The notes under the pieces were generated by a model that saw only the letters and a program-made list of their open reading frames with translations, was not told the origin of the DNA and did no database searches. A program made the translations under genes and the position numbers. DNA of 10,856 nucleotides, from positions 1 to 10,856 of the forward strand of contig DHHZ01000099.1 in the NCBI GenBank assembly GCA_002403515.1, written 5' to 3'. The DNA comes from Legionellales bacterium UBA4759. Lineage in GTDB: Bacteria; Pseudomonadota; Gammaproteobacteria; Legionellales; Legionellaceae. The first letter of the stretch is position 1; the number at the start of each line of letters is the position of its first letter. This document shows positions 1 through 6,643 of the stretch, one piece after another.

Positions 1-91
1 TTATTTTTTGGGAGGATTACCGCATGACACCATCAACTGAGATAACATTAAAAATATAAAGCCTTGTTACCCCATGAATCCTACCCAATGA

Positions 92-118
92 TTGCAAAAG
101 ATAAGTTTATGATATAAA
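92..118 (+). promoter_or_regulatory. Possible sigma70-type promoter of the Cys-rich protein gene
   Basis: TTGCAA (92-97) and TATAAA (113-118) are separated by 15 bases, shorter than ideal, about 30 bases before the ATG at 150. The surrounding sequence is AT-rich, so chance matches are likely. I see no certain feature in the remainder of bases 1-149. Confidence 0.25.
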
Positions 119-149
119 TTAATTTTCTTCAAACGCGCAAGGGATATGA

Positions 150-461
150 ATGTTTTCTAAAATTTTAATGATTTCCATCATCAGTTTAAACGTTTTTGCA
201 GATATTGAAGACAGACTCATTGCTCGCATTGGTGCAAAAGAGCTGATTGCCTCATCAAATTGTTACCTTGAAAACCTCAATCTCCATGAAAATGAGCCTC
301 CTTGTCGACAGAGTGTCAATGTCACCAAAAAAACCAAAATCACAAAAAATTTAAACAAATACAATTTCTGTCATATGATGCTTATTGATTATGAGCGGTT
401 CGTAAAACCTGTTTACTGTAAAGTCACCTACTGTACCTCATGTTTATTTAGAGAAATCTAA
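150..461 (+). CDS. Small exported cysteine-rich hypothetical protein
   Basis: This 103-residue protein is not one I recognise. The N-terminus looks like a Sec signal peptide: Lys4, a hydrophobic stretch over residues 5-15, and a V-F-A cleavage site after residue 17. The predicted mature part is about 86 residues and carries six cysteines (38, 52, 74, 90, 95, 98), an even number that suggests disulfide-stabilised folding in the periplasm or outside the cell. The middle is Lys/Asn/Thr-rich and basic. The start at 150 is supported by AAGGGA at 139-144, five bases upstream; an ATG at 146 in another frame meets a stop within four codons. It stands alone, with about 100 bases before the next gene, and has no visible terminator. 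Function is unknown; a secreted or envelope protein is the most that can be inferred. Confidence 0.6.
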   Translation: MFSKILMISIISLNVFADIEDRLIARIGAKELIASSNCYLENLNLHENEPPCRQSVNVTKKTKITKNLNKYNFCHMMLIDYERFVKPVYCKVTYCTSCLFREI

Positions 462-497
462 ACCCTTTTTCATCCACTCAAAAAAAATCATCAAAAC

Positions 498-524
498 TTG
501 ATATTTTCCAAAATAGTCTATAAT
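498..524 (+). promoter_or_regulatory. Probable sigma70-type promoter of the double-IQ gene
   Basis: TTGATA (498-503) and a consensus TATAAT (519-524) are 15 bases apart, 38 bases before the ATG at 562. The -35 lies in the right arm of a small dyad, ATCAA-aac-TTGAT (490-502), which could be a regulator site or chance. The short spacer weakens the call; the perfect -10 supports it. Confidence 0.5.
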
Positions 525-561
525 TAAAGCATACTGCATGAATTACTATTAAGGAACTATC

Positions 562-2073
562 ATGGCTAAAAAATCTGTGACCACCGATACAAATTTAGTA
601 GAGTTATTAACCCAATTAAAAGCTGATATGGAAATACTGCGTATAAAAAGACAACCTGATGACAGACCAGCATTGATTCATGAAATTGAAAACATTATTA
701 AAAAATACGAGGAAATCTATAGCAATCGACAGACACCAGGTTATGAAGAGAAAATATTCAACACTACCAAAGAGATAGATAAAAATGCAGCAGTAAAAAA
801 TTATAGAATACAGGTAAATGACCTAATTGGTGAAATAAAAAATTCTGAAACATACAAAGGGCTTGGTGAAAAATTAACCAGGCTTCAAGAATTAGATGCT
901 AAAGCCAAAGCAGAGGCAGAGGAAGCAGTCAAAGGACGGGCTGCGACAGGCATACAGAAAGTAGTTAGAGGAAAGCTTGCCAGAAATTTAGGAACAGAAC
1001 TCAAAAAAGAAAAAACAGCAGCCAGAGAACAGGCAGCAGTATCCACAGTATCAACTCGTGCATCAGAAGCTGTTACAACCAAAGAAGCTGATGTAAAAGA
1101 AATAAAAGGGGCATTAGAAGTTTTGGGTATTAATTTAAAAGATGTGAGCCAACTCACCCTGGAATCTTTAAACAAAGCTTACATAAGTACAGTTAAAAAT
1201 CTTCGCAGTTCTCTCCATGTCGTAACATTAGAAAGAATACAATTACCACGTTTAAATGAAGCCAGAGATTTAATGTCTCAAGTCCTTAATGGCAATTTAA
1301 CTGTAAAACCGCAAGGATTATTAACAGATTCTGCAGCAGCAGCATCAACACCAAAAATGCAACTAACTTCAAAAGGAACAAAAGCAACAAAAGCATCTGT
1401 CTCTAGAGAACGAGCACCTTCAGCATCAGTATCATCAACACCAGAAAGGCTAATAACTTCAAAAGAAGAAAGAATAATTAGACAGCTAGTCGAGCTACAC
1501 CGTAAGCATACTCCCCAAATAAACGCAGCCACAACTATACAAAAAGTAGTTAGAGGCCATAGAGTTAGACGTGCAAAATATGCATCAGAGTTAAAAGAAA
1601 TATATTTAGGTGAATGTAATAATCATAAATCCTCAACATTTTATAGTAATCTCAAAATAAACTTACAGAACACTGAATTTACAGCACCAACTGGTAAACC
1701 AATTAAGGATAGTGCAACCACCAGTGCAATATATAAGGCGATGTTATTAGCGTGCAAAAGTCAATCTTATAATTCTGCGGATAAAAAAAATAAAAAAACT
1801 ATTTTGGAAGACATCGCTAAAAATTTCTTGAGTGCCCCAACCCAAGAATCACGCCAACAACTCTTAGCGCTTTTTATATTAACAGCCGGTACTCATCGCA
1901 ACCCTATGAGATTTGGACTGTTTAATAAACCTGGCTCTGAAACATCCACAATCGCGGCATTTAAAGAACAAATTAAGGCTTTAGACCCTAATCTAAGCTC
2001 TGATCTAAAAACTTTAGTTGAAGAAAAACTAGGATTACCGCGCAAAGGACCTATCCCAAAAAGTAGCCAATGA
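562..2073 (+). CDS. Double IQ-motif protein, candidate Dot/Icm effector
   Basis: This is a 503-residue soluble protein with no signal peptide or membrane segment. Two complete IQ motifs of the form IQxxxRGxxxR are visible at residues 131-141 and 326-336; in eukaryotes this motif binds calmodulin. Residues 1-125 are helical and charged. Residues 183-245 resemble a degenerate J-domain layout: a VLGI start, an NKAY helix and a late NEARDLM helix, with the HPD loop absent. Residues 250-300 are a Ser/Thr/Ala/Lys linker with a repeated STPxxxxTSK unit. Residues 340-503 form an unrecognised C-terminal region. The start is supported by AAGGA at 551-555. Calmodulin does not exist in bacteria, so a host-directed secreted protein is a reasonable inference, comparable to the IQ motif of Legionella SidJ, though no other SidJ feature is seen. 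The charged C-terminus with VEEK near the end is compatible with Dot/Icm export but does not prove it. Confidence 0.7.
   Translation: MAKKSVTTDTNLVELLTQLKADMEILRIKRQPDDRPALIHEIENIIKKYEEIYSNRQTPGYEEKIFNTTKEIDKNAAVKNYRIQVNDLIGEIKNSETYKGLGEKLTRLQELDAKAKAEAEEAVKGRAATGIQKVVRGKLARNLGTELKKEKTAAREQAAVSTVSTRASEAVTTKEADVKEIKGALEVLGINLKDVSQLTLESLNKAYISTVKNLRSSLHVVTLERIQLPRLNEARDLMSQVLNGNLTVKPQGLLTDSAAAASTPKMQLTSKGTKATKASVSRERAPSASVSSTPERLITSKEERIIRQLVELHRKHTPQINAATTIQKVVRGHRVRRAKYASELKEIYLGECNNHKSSTFYSNLKINLQNTEFTAPTGKPIKDSATTSAIYKAMLLACKSQSYNSADKKNKKTILEDIAKNFLSAPTQESRQQLLALFILTAGTHRNPMRFGLFNKPGSETSTIAAFKEQIKALDPNLSSDLKTLVEEKLGLPRKGPIPKSSQ
952..1556 (+). repeat. Two near-identical 20-bp copies encoding the IQ cores
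   Basis: Bases 952-971 and 1537-1556 match at 19 of 20 positions and encode the same IQKVVRG core; the flanking sequence does not match. Conservation at the DNA level, including third positions, suggests a fairly recent internal duplication or gene conversion. A second weaker repeat pair, 1345-1377 and 1435-1467 (28 of 33 matching, 90 bases apart), lies in the linker between them. Confidence 0.6.
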
Positions 2074-2084
2074 TATGAATGACT

Positions 2085-2125
2085 GCGAAGTTGCTTAAAA
2101 AGTTTGATTTTTTAAACAACTTCGC
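2085..2125 (+). terminator. Long hairpin after the IQ-protein gene
   Basis: Perfect 9-base arms GCGAAGTTG (2085-2093) and CAACTTCGC (2117-2125) enclose a second pairing of A/T tracts (2095-2102 with 2108-2115), interrupted by one C-A mismatch and closing on a five-base loop. It begins 12 bases after the stop at 2073. No T-run follows, so it could be a terminator, an RNA-stability stem or a regulatory structure; position favours transcription end. Confidence 0.5.
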
Positions 2126-2160
2126 TATCATGTGCTAAAAAAATACACTTCATATTGCGC

Positions 2161-2718
2161 ATGAGAAACCTAAGTAGCCATCTCGAACGATTTATTGATT
2201 ATATTCATCACCCCAATTGGACTGAGTTTCAAAGCTGGTATCAGCAACTAGAACCCTCTGAAAGACAATCTATACTCTCGATTCATAGAGTTTTTTTATT
2301 TGAAAAAGCCATCTTGTTTGCAAATGCTAATATTGCAAAGTTAATATGTGATGAAAACCCCAGTATCATTTTTAATCATATTCAAACCCGTGATTTGTTC
2401 ACATTTAAATATTTATTTGATATTCATCATCCAGAACTTTTTACCTATCTTTTTGAAAAAGCACCACTGGCTATTCAAAATCAGGTCAGAACTTATTTTT
2501 ATCATTTGGGTATCGGTTACATTGACTTCTTTCAACCCTATTTATTAATTCGTATATTGCATCTATCTCCTAGAATCTTAAATCCAATTTTACGTTTTGA
2601 TGATGATTTGCTCATTAGAAAAGCCCTAAGCAGCTATTTTCCACAAATCATTGACTATTTGGTGCAATACCCCCCAGATGATTTTCTGGCAATCATTGAA
2701 AACGGAAGTGTATTTTAA
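2161..2718 (+). CDS. Helical hypothetical protein, 3' end replaced by the IS
   Basis: This is about 185 residues from the ATG at 2161; an in-frame TTG at 2155 is an alternative, and neither has a clear Shine-Dalgarno. The protein appears all-helical and rich in Phe, Tyr, Ile and Leu. Segments such as FEKAILFANANIAKLI and LIRKALSSYFPQIIDYLV look like loose ankyrin-type helix pairs, but no canonical ankyrin consensus is present, so I do not name the family. The inverted repeat of the downstream insertion sequence begins at 2704. The final four residues, GSVF, and the TAA stop are therefore IS-derived. Joining the flanks in silico gives a stop after only a few different residues (NHF, or NIFNTSSI if one C was duplicated), so little of the original protein was lost. 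Function is unknown; an effector-like role is possible from context only. Confidence 0.5.
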   Translation: MRNLSSHLERFIDYIHHPNWTEFQSWYQQLEPSERQSILSIHRVFLFEKAILFANANIAKLICDENPSIIFNHIQTRDLFTFKYLFDIHHPELFTYLFEKAPLAIQNQVRTYFYHLGIGYIDFFQPYLLIRILHLSPRILNPILRFDDDLLIRKALSSYFPQIIDYLVQYPPDDFLAIIENGSVF

Positions 2719-2730
2719 TTTGTGTAATTA
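2704..2730. repeat. Left terminal inverted repeat of the IS
   Basis: This 27-bp end is a perfect inverted match to 4149-4175. It starts GGAAGTG and ends TAATTA. It supplies GSVF-stop to the upstream plus-strand gene and TAA to the minus-strand transposase. Confidence 0.9.
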
Positions 2731-4095
2731 TGCGGCATTTTTGTAAATTGCTTCCCCTATATGCTGCTCACAAATATCATTCCAATCATCACTATTTACT
2801 GCAGCTCTTACTTGCAATAATGCATGAAGCCCCTCTCGTGACCAGCGCATATGCTGCTGCCCTTTACATCGTTTATTAATCAAACTTTCAACTGTAGACT
2901 CAGCCATCTGACTAGTAAAAATCAACCCTGCATCTTGTCTTTTTTCATAATTAACAATGAAATCAGCGTTGTTTTCAATGTAGGTAAGCAACAATTGAAC
3001 TTTTCCCTGTCTTTTTTTATCGTCCCGCAATGTATCGCATATAGACTGCAATCGTTCAATAGCATTATCTGGCATGCCATGCCATAAATACCATTTAGCG
3101 CCAGAGAGCTGCTCATTCATCTCTTCTTGCCCAAGGCGTGTATTCTGAAATTTCATTGCGATATGATGCCAGTCTAAAATACGCTCTAGAGAGCAGCAGT
3201 GCTTTTCTAGCGACCCCACAATATCCCAGCAATTTGCAGATCCATCACAGAGCGCCGTCATCTTGGTTTCTGCTGTCATTCCCTGCTTAATAGCGGAATT
3301 CAGTGTCTGCTGTTTCATGGTATCACGACTGTCCAATAAAGCTGACGCCGCACAATTCTTGCTTGTTAATTCCCCGCGCATTACGCTTAACCCGCCCTCT
3401 TTTTTTTCTTTTCCACCAGTGTACTTAATGTTTTTTGCATCAAACACAACAGATGTCATCGCTTCAAAACTTCGTTTACCAGGCTCAACAGTAGCCACGT
3501 GCCCCCCATCAACCTGCACATAAAGATGATCAGCTGGCTTAATGTTTTCTTTCGGCGCACAGGGGTGTTCTGCCAAACTTTGACCAACTGCTTCTGTTAT
3601 TCTTTTAATTCTATCATGACTGTTAGTAGATCGTTTTGCATTTGAAAACAATGTCATTAATTTTTGTGCCTCACGAAAAGTGTGATTAGCTCCCAATTCA
3701 GTTTGTATTTTAACAAGATCAGGATGGGAGGCATCACCAAATAATGAGCGAATACTGGGCGTGTTTGTCCATTTACATAATTTACATACTTGACGACTTA
3801 TAGCTACCTTATGATCCGTAAAGACGGAGTGAAAATCAGATTTAACATAACCACTTTTATAAAGTTTCCCTGAGCATTTTGGACAGGCTGACAGGTCATC
3901 TTTAAGAAATATTGACTGCATATTGAGTAGCTTCTGCTCAATTTGTCGTAGTAACTCGATTTGTTCTGAGTGACGAAATCCAAGTTCAATGCTATGATTA
4001 GGTTTAGTGACGTTCCTTGTCATAACAATATCTTTATCGATCACGTCACCGGCATCATTAAGTGACTCGATAATTACTCTAATTTGATTAGCCAT
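2728..4095 (-). CDS. ISKra4-family-like transposase
   Basis: This is a DDE-type transposase of about 455 residues from the preferred start at 4095, which has AGGAG six bases upstream; a longer frame begins at 4122. Numbering from 4122, it has two N-terminal zinc-knuckle pairs (C80/C83 and C113/C116). An RNase H-like core follows: YVQVDGGHVA with D205, ALCDGSANCWDIV with D293 followed by an ILDWHHIAMKF helix, and a late SQMAESTVESLINKR motif with the catalytic Glu at 408 or 412. The Zn-knuckle N-terminus, the DGG/DGS motifs and the W-H-H helix match my recollection of ISKra4-group transposases. The frame is intact from start to stop and ends inside the left inverted repeat. The function is cut-and-paste movement of this element. 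The subgroup was not verified. Confidence 0.8.
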   Translation of the reverse strand: MANQIRVIIESLNDAGDVIDKDIVMTRNVTKPNHSIELGFRHSEQIELLRQIEQKLLNMQSIFLKDDLSACPKCSGKLYKSGYVKSDFHSVFTDHKVAISRQVCKLCKWTNTPSIRSLFGDASHPDLVKIQTELGANHTFREAQKLMTLFSNAKRSTNSHDRIKRITEAVGQSLAEHPCAPKENIKPADHLYVQVDGGHVATVEPGKRSFEAMTSVVFDAKNIKYTGGKEKKEGGLSVMRGELTSKNCAASALLDSRDTMKQQTLNSAIKQGMTAETKMTALCDGSANCWDIVGSLEKHCCSLERILDWHHIAMKFQNTRLGQEEMNEQLSGAKWYLWHGMPDNAIERLQSICDTLRDDKKRQGKVQLLLTYIENNADFIVNYEKRQDAGLIFTSQMAESTVESLINKRCKGQQHMRWSREGLHALLQVRAAVNSDDWNDICEQHIGEAIYKNAA

Positions 4096-4130
4096 AGCCA
4101 TCTCCTGAATAAGAAATTGCATCTATATTC

Positions 4131-4159
4131 AGTATACACCAGTATAACTAATTACACAA
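4131..4159 (-). promoter_or_regulatory. Transposase promoter with -35 inside the inverted repeat
   Basis: Reading the minus strand, TTGTGT (4159-4154) lies in the right inverted repeat and is followed after exactly 17 bases by TATACT (4136-4131), 35 bases before the start at 4095. Transposase bound to its end would cover the -35, which would allow self-repression. Confidence 0.55.
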
Positions 4160-4175
4160 ATTAAAATACACTTCC
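4149..4175. repeat. Right terminal inverted repeat of the IS
   Basis: This 27-bp end is the perfect reverse complement of 2704-2730. It contains the -35 hexamer of the transposase promoter. Confidence 0.9.
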
Positions 4176-4209
4176 CATTTTTAATACCTCCTCCATCTGA
4201 TGCCTCCTT

Positions 4210-4283
4210 AATTGAGTTAATATCGCTCAATTTAGAGTACCAGGACGAGAGGACATTTCTAACGAGTTATATAGAGGACATTT
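4210..4283. other. Hairpin and twin GAGGACATTT repeats, possible old IS end
   Basis: A 7-base dyad AATTGAG/CTCAATT (4210-4232, 9-base loop) is followed by two direct copies of AGAGGACATTT (4248-4258 and 4273-4283), 25 bases apart. Closely spaced GGACATTT-type repeats occur at the ends of some IS21/IS481-type elements, so this may be a solo end left by a lost element. Nothing else is recognisable in 4176-4315. Confidence 0.3.
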
Positions 4284-4315
4284 TCATGGAGTTTCCACAT
4301 TTTTCATCATAGAGG

Positions 4316-4343
4316 TTGATTTAATTAAACTATAGTGTATAAT
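4316..4343 (+). promoter_or_regulatory. Promoter of the two-TM coiled-coil gene
   Basis: TTGATT (4316-4321) is followed after 16 bases by a consensus TATAAT (4338-4343), 31 bases before the ATG at 4374. Spacing and hexamers are good. Confidence 0.55.
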
Positions 4344-4373
4344 AATAGAACATTTTTTTAGAGATTTATTGAT

Positions 4374-4859
4374 ATGCTCCAATTCATAAAAAATAACCCC
4401 TTTTTTATAGCGGTAACTTTGATTTCTATAATAGTTTGTCCTTTTGTGCTACCCTATGATCTTACATTGGCTATTTTAACTGCAATAGCTATCTCTTTTA
4501 CCAGTTTAGTTTTCTATAAATTGTTTATTAATCATACTGATAAAAGCAATCCACAAATAGCTTTACCTGAAGCCCCATTAGTTGACTTTCAACCCGATGA
4601 AAGAGATTTAAGAATTACGAGACTTCAAGCTGAACTTAATGCAGCCCGCGAAAGAGTTCATCATCTTGAAACTCAACTTCTTGAATCTCATCGACATAAT
4701 CGACTACAAGCTTCACCGCCTCCTATACAAGAACTGAGATTCGGTTCAAACCAGACATCAACAGGTATTTTAAATCCAACTTTTGGGAATGGTTTATTTA
4801 ATAGTGGATCCACCGCAAGATACAGAGAATCACAAGAAACAAATTCCGGTGGCTATTAA
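4374..4859 (+). CDS. Two-TM, coiled-coil hypothetical membrane protein
   Basis: This 161-residue protein is one I do not recognise. Two hydrophobic helices at about residues 9-27 and 29-52, broken by P-Y-D, form a helical hairpin. Residues 74-112 form a charged segment with heptad-like spacing (ELNAARERVHHLETQLLE) that should make a coiled coil and oligomerise. Residues 113-161 are Ser/Gly/Asn/Thr-rich and probably disordered. This layout, a short TM hairpin followed by coiled coil and a loose tail, is common among Legionella-type secreted proteins that enter host membranes, but an ordinary inner-membrane protein is equally possible. The Shine-Dalgarno is weak (AGAG at 4360-4363); the start is chosen because hydrophobic sequence follows at once and a good promoter lies upstream. 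The stop at 4859 leaves about 390 bases before the operon, so it is probably transcribed separately. Confidence 0.55.
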   Translation: MLQFIKNNPFFIAVTLISIIVCPFVLPYDLTLAILTAIAISFTSLVFYKLFINHTDKSNPQIALPEAPLVDFQPDERDLRITRLQAELNAARERVHHLETQLLESHRHNRLQASPPPIQELRFGSNQTSTGILNPTFGNGLFNSGSTARYRESQETNSGGY

Positions 4860-4981
4860 TAGTTAACCATGCGCAGAATAAAGATTATTTATTGGATTAT
4901 GAGATTAAACCACATATTATAAAGTTTTATTTTTAGAAATAACTAGACTGCTCAATACCTGTTTTTTTTTGTTTAAATCTA

Positions 4982-5010
4982 TTGCTCATATTATATGTTT
5001 TATATATTTT
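4982..5010 (+). promoter_or_regulatory. Possible promoter of the biosynthetic operon
   Basis: TTGCTC (4982-4987) and TATTTT (5005-5010) are 17 bases apart within a very A/T-rich tract (about 4905-5030). The -10 is poor and several other T/A hexamers could serve. Such a tract would also suit silencing by H-NS-like or curvature-sensing proteins. No hairpin terminator was found between the gene ending at 4859 and this tract. Confidence 0.25.
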
Positions 5011-5026
5011 AAATTATATTTATTAA

Positions 5027-5248
5027 AATAAAACATGTGATAAACTGGATTGTGAAAATGTTTTTGAATCCCAAAAAAATTCAAATTTTACTTTGTCAAG
5101 TCCGATGGGTCAGCATTTATCGTTATCGTGGCAACTTTATCTTGCCCGATTCCATTCTAGGTAACAAGAGCCATGGCATGAGTTCAATATTAACCTTTGC
5201 GAGCAGGCTTTATCTGAAAAATCTCGTCAAATCATCTATAGTCAATTT
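5027..5248 (+). other. Coding-like leader in frame with the first operon gene
   Basis: The reading frame of the gene starting at 5249 continues upstream without a stop to a TAA at 5162, and beyond that TAA is open again back to 5027. In the 28 codons 5165-5248, G/C counts at codon positions 1, 2 and 3 are 13, 8 and 10, a coding-like bias for this frame and not for the overlapping one. None of these codons is ATG, GTG or TTG. Base composition also becomes gene-like near 5036. Possible explanations are an N-terminal extension lost to one nonsense change, a relic of another gene, or a non-standard start. A GTG-started 71-codon frame (5037-5252) overlaps the gene by ATGA but has the wrong codon bias and no ribosome site. 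Apart from the possible promoter, I see nothing certain in 4860-5026. Confidence 0.4.
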
Positions 5249-6643
5249 ATGAAAAATAACTGTTCAAAAAAAATTTCTTTATACTCCAAATGGGAAGATA
5301 ATACCTCTGAGTTATGTGAAATCGGGAAAAAAGCAAATAATTTCATAGAGAAACAATATTTTTCTAATCAATATACAGATTTTTTTTCTGAGCAATCTGA
5401 TATTGTTTTAATCTTTAAAAACATGATTTCATATCGACATCAATATTGGCTTAACCACCCATCAAGATTTAAACGTTTCAAACAATGGCGTGCAGAATTA
5501 GATTTCTTTATTCATACCTCTTTTCAAGCGAACAATAAGTTAGCATTATTAAAAGAGTGGGTGTGGGCCAAATATAGTACATTGCCATTATTAAACGAAA
5601 TTGAAACTGAACTTGATAAAGAATTTTCTGAAAAAATTCTTAAATTAATGCATGACATTGAAATTTTTTTAAAAAATAACAAGGCTGCACCATGTGATGT
5701 GTTATTAATCGAACGTTCCAGATTGTCTTTAGACCTAGTAAAAAAAATGAATAAACAAAGATTTCTGAATGTTTATCAAGTTAATCGACCAAACACTCAA
5801 GAAAGTATGTTTTGTGAGGTTATTGAAACATGGAATTTCGAACATGAAAAAAATATCGATCTGTGTTTGCCTTTATCAATCGGTTGTGTTGCAAATTGTA
5901 AAATGTGCGAGTTTTCCATTTTTAAAGTCATTAATATACCGCCAGCGACATTGATACAAATTATCGCCTCTCAAGCAAGAAATAATTATGATATTCCTTT
6001 GTTAGCCAAACCAAAGTATAGTTTCTATTTCTTAGGAGGAGGAGATGCTTTACAATATAAGGAGCTTCCTTCGCTATTAAACAATCTTGCTCAGTCATTC
6101 CTTCATCCCAATCAGATCATTTCAACCATTGCATTCGGTCGTGCCGAATCATTTAAAACTTTTCTCAACAATATTTGTTTGATACCTAATGTGTATTTGC
6201 AATGGTCTTTAATGAGCTTTAGTGAAACCAATAGGAAATATATTACGGGTTGTCATTCATTAATACCTATTCAAACATGTATAAACTTACTTCAAGAGTA
6301 TTCACGCCAATCTCAACGAAAAGTGACTGTTTCAATCATGCTTTTTAAAGAACCCAGTGAAGATATTCTTCAAATTAAAAAAGATATTTTATATCATCTT
6401 AATCCTAGTGTTTTTAGGCTTAACTTTGCAAATATTCAACCTAATCATCTAGCTTTTTCTGAAGACAATTCGCAACATCTTAAAATTATACAATTATATG
6501 ATTGGGCCCTAGAAAATCATTATGAAGCAACGTTAGACTCTCCGCCAGAAAATGATAATCCATTAGAACTTTGTGGCAGAATAACGAGTACTGTTTTTAA
6601 TGGAAATCAACCCTTTTTGAAAAAAAATTGTCATGAAAAATAA
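5249..6643 (+). CDS. RlmN/Cfr-like radical SAM protein, divergent
   Basis: This 464-residue protein has a radical SAM core after about 200 residues of helical N-terminal sequence. C213, C217 and C220 form CxxxCxxC for the [4Fe-4S] cluster, and GGGD (263-266) occupies the SAM-binding GGE position. Three details match the RlmN/Cfr methylases: C206 lies seven residues before the first cluster Cys (like C118 and C125 of E. coli RlmN); an IST-G-like strand precedes a WSLMSFSETNRKYI segment placed like SLHA-N-R in RlmN; and C442 sits in LCGRI where RlmN has its methyl-carrying Cys in ACGQL. Both catalytic Cys therefore appear retained, so class A radical methylation is plausible. The long N-terminus, weak overall similarity and biosynthetic neighbours argue against a housekeeping rRNA role. 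The start ATG has no Shine-Dalgarno (see the leader entry). It overlaps the next gene by 11 bases. Confidence 0.75.
   Translation: MKNNCSKKISLYSKWEDNTSELCEIGKKANNFIEKQYFSNQYTDFFSEQSDIVLIFKNMISYRHQYWLNHPSRFKRFKQWRAELDFFIHTSFQANNKLALLKEWVWAKYSTLPLLNEIETELDKEFSEKILKLMHDIEIFLKNNKAAPCDVLLIERSRLSLDLVKKMNKQRFLNVYQVNRPNTQESMFCEVIETWNFEHEKNIDLCLPLSIGCVANCKMCEFSIFKVINIPPATLIQIIASQARNNYDIPLLAKPKYSFYFLGGGDALQYKELPSLLNNLAQSFLHPNQIISTIAFGRAESFKTFLNNICLIPNVYLQWSLMSFSETNRKYITGCHSLIPIQTCINLLQEYSRQSQRKVTVSIMLFKEPSEDILQIKKDILYHLNPSVFRLNFANIQPNHLAFSEDNSQHLKIIQLYDWALENHYEATLDSPPENDNPLELCGRITSTVFNGNQPFLKKNCHEK

Larger units (their letters stand above)
2704..4175 (-). mobile_element. Complete ISKra4-like insertion sequence
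   Basis: The 1472-bp element is bounded by perfect 27-bp inverted repeats starting GGAAGTGTAT, at 2704-2730 and 4149-4175, and holds one transposase on the minus strand. Both the transposase stop codon and the stop of the neighbouring plus-strand gene lie inside the left repeat. I see no clear target-site duplication: the flanks are ...gaaaac and cattttt..., sharing only a single C. The element is visibly less AT-rich than its surroundings. Perfect ends and an open transposase frame suggest recent arrival and possible activity. Confidence 0.85.

Noticed and set aside
1..48. Minus-strand 15-residue frame ending at base 1 with a lipobox-like M-V-S-C
   Set aside because: It is too short to judge, has only a weak and distant ribosome site, and an in-frame stop lies just upstream; it could be chance or the tail of a decayed gene.
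885..1532. Minus-strand open frames inside the IQ-protein gene
   Set aside because: They are shadows of a well-supported plus-strand gene; they lack ribosome sites and recognisable motifs.
2851..3523. Plus-strand open frames inside the IS
   Set aside because: They lie antisense to an intact transposase with clear catalytic motifs.
2695..4185. Target-site duplication flanking the IS
   Set aside because: The flanks share only one C next to the repeats; no convincing direct repeat of two bases or more is visible.
4869..4922. 17-residue ATG frame downstream of the coiled-coil gene
   Set aside because: It has no ribosome site, random-looking composition and very AT-rich surroundings.
5105..5164. 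19-residue frame starting MGQHLSLSW as a possible precursor peptide for the radical SAM enzymes
   Set aside because: It has no ribosome site and no Cys or repeated core, and it lies in the coding-like leader frame of the next gene, so it is more likely part of a broken longer frame.
5037..5252. 71-codon GTG-started frame ending in an ATGA overlap with the first operon gene
   Set aside because: The overlap is suggestive of coupling, but there is no ribosome site, the G/C-by-codon-position pattern favours the other frame, and the peptide resembles nothing recognisable.
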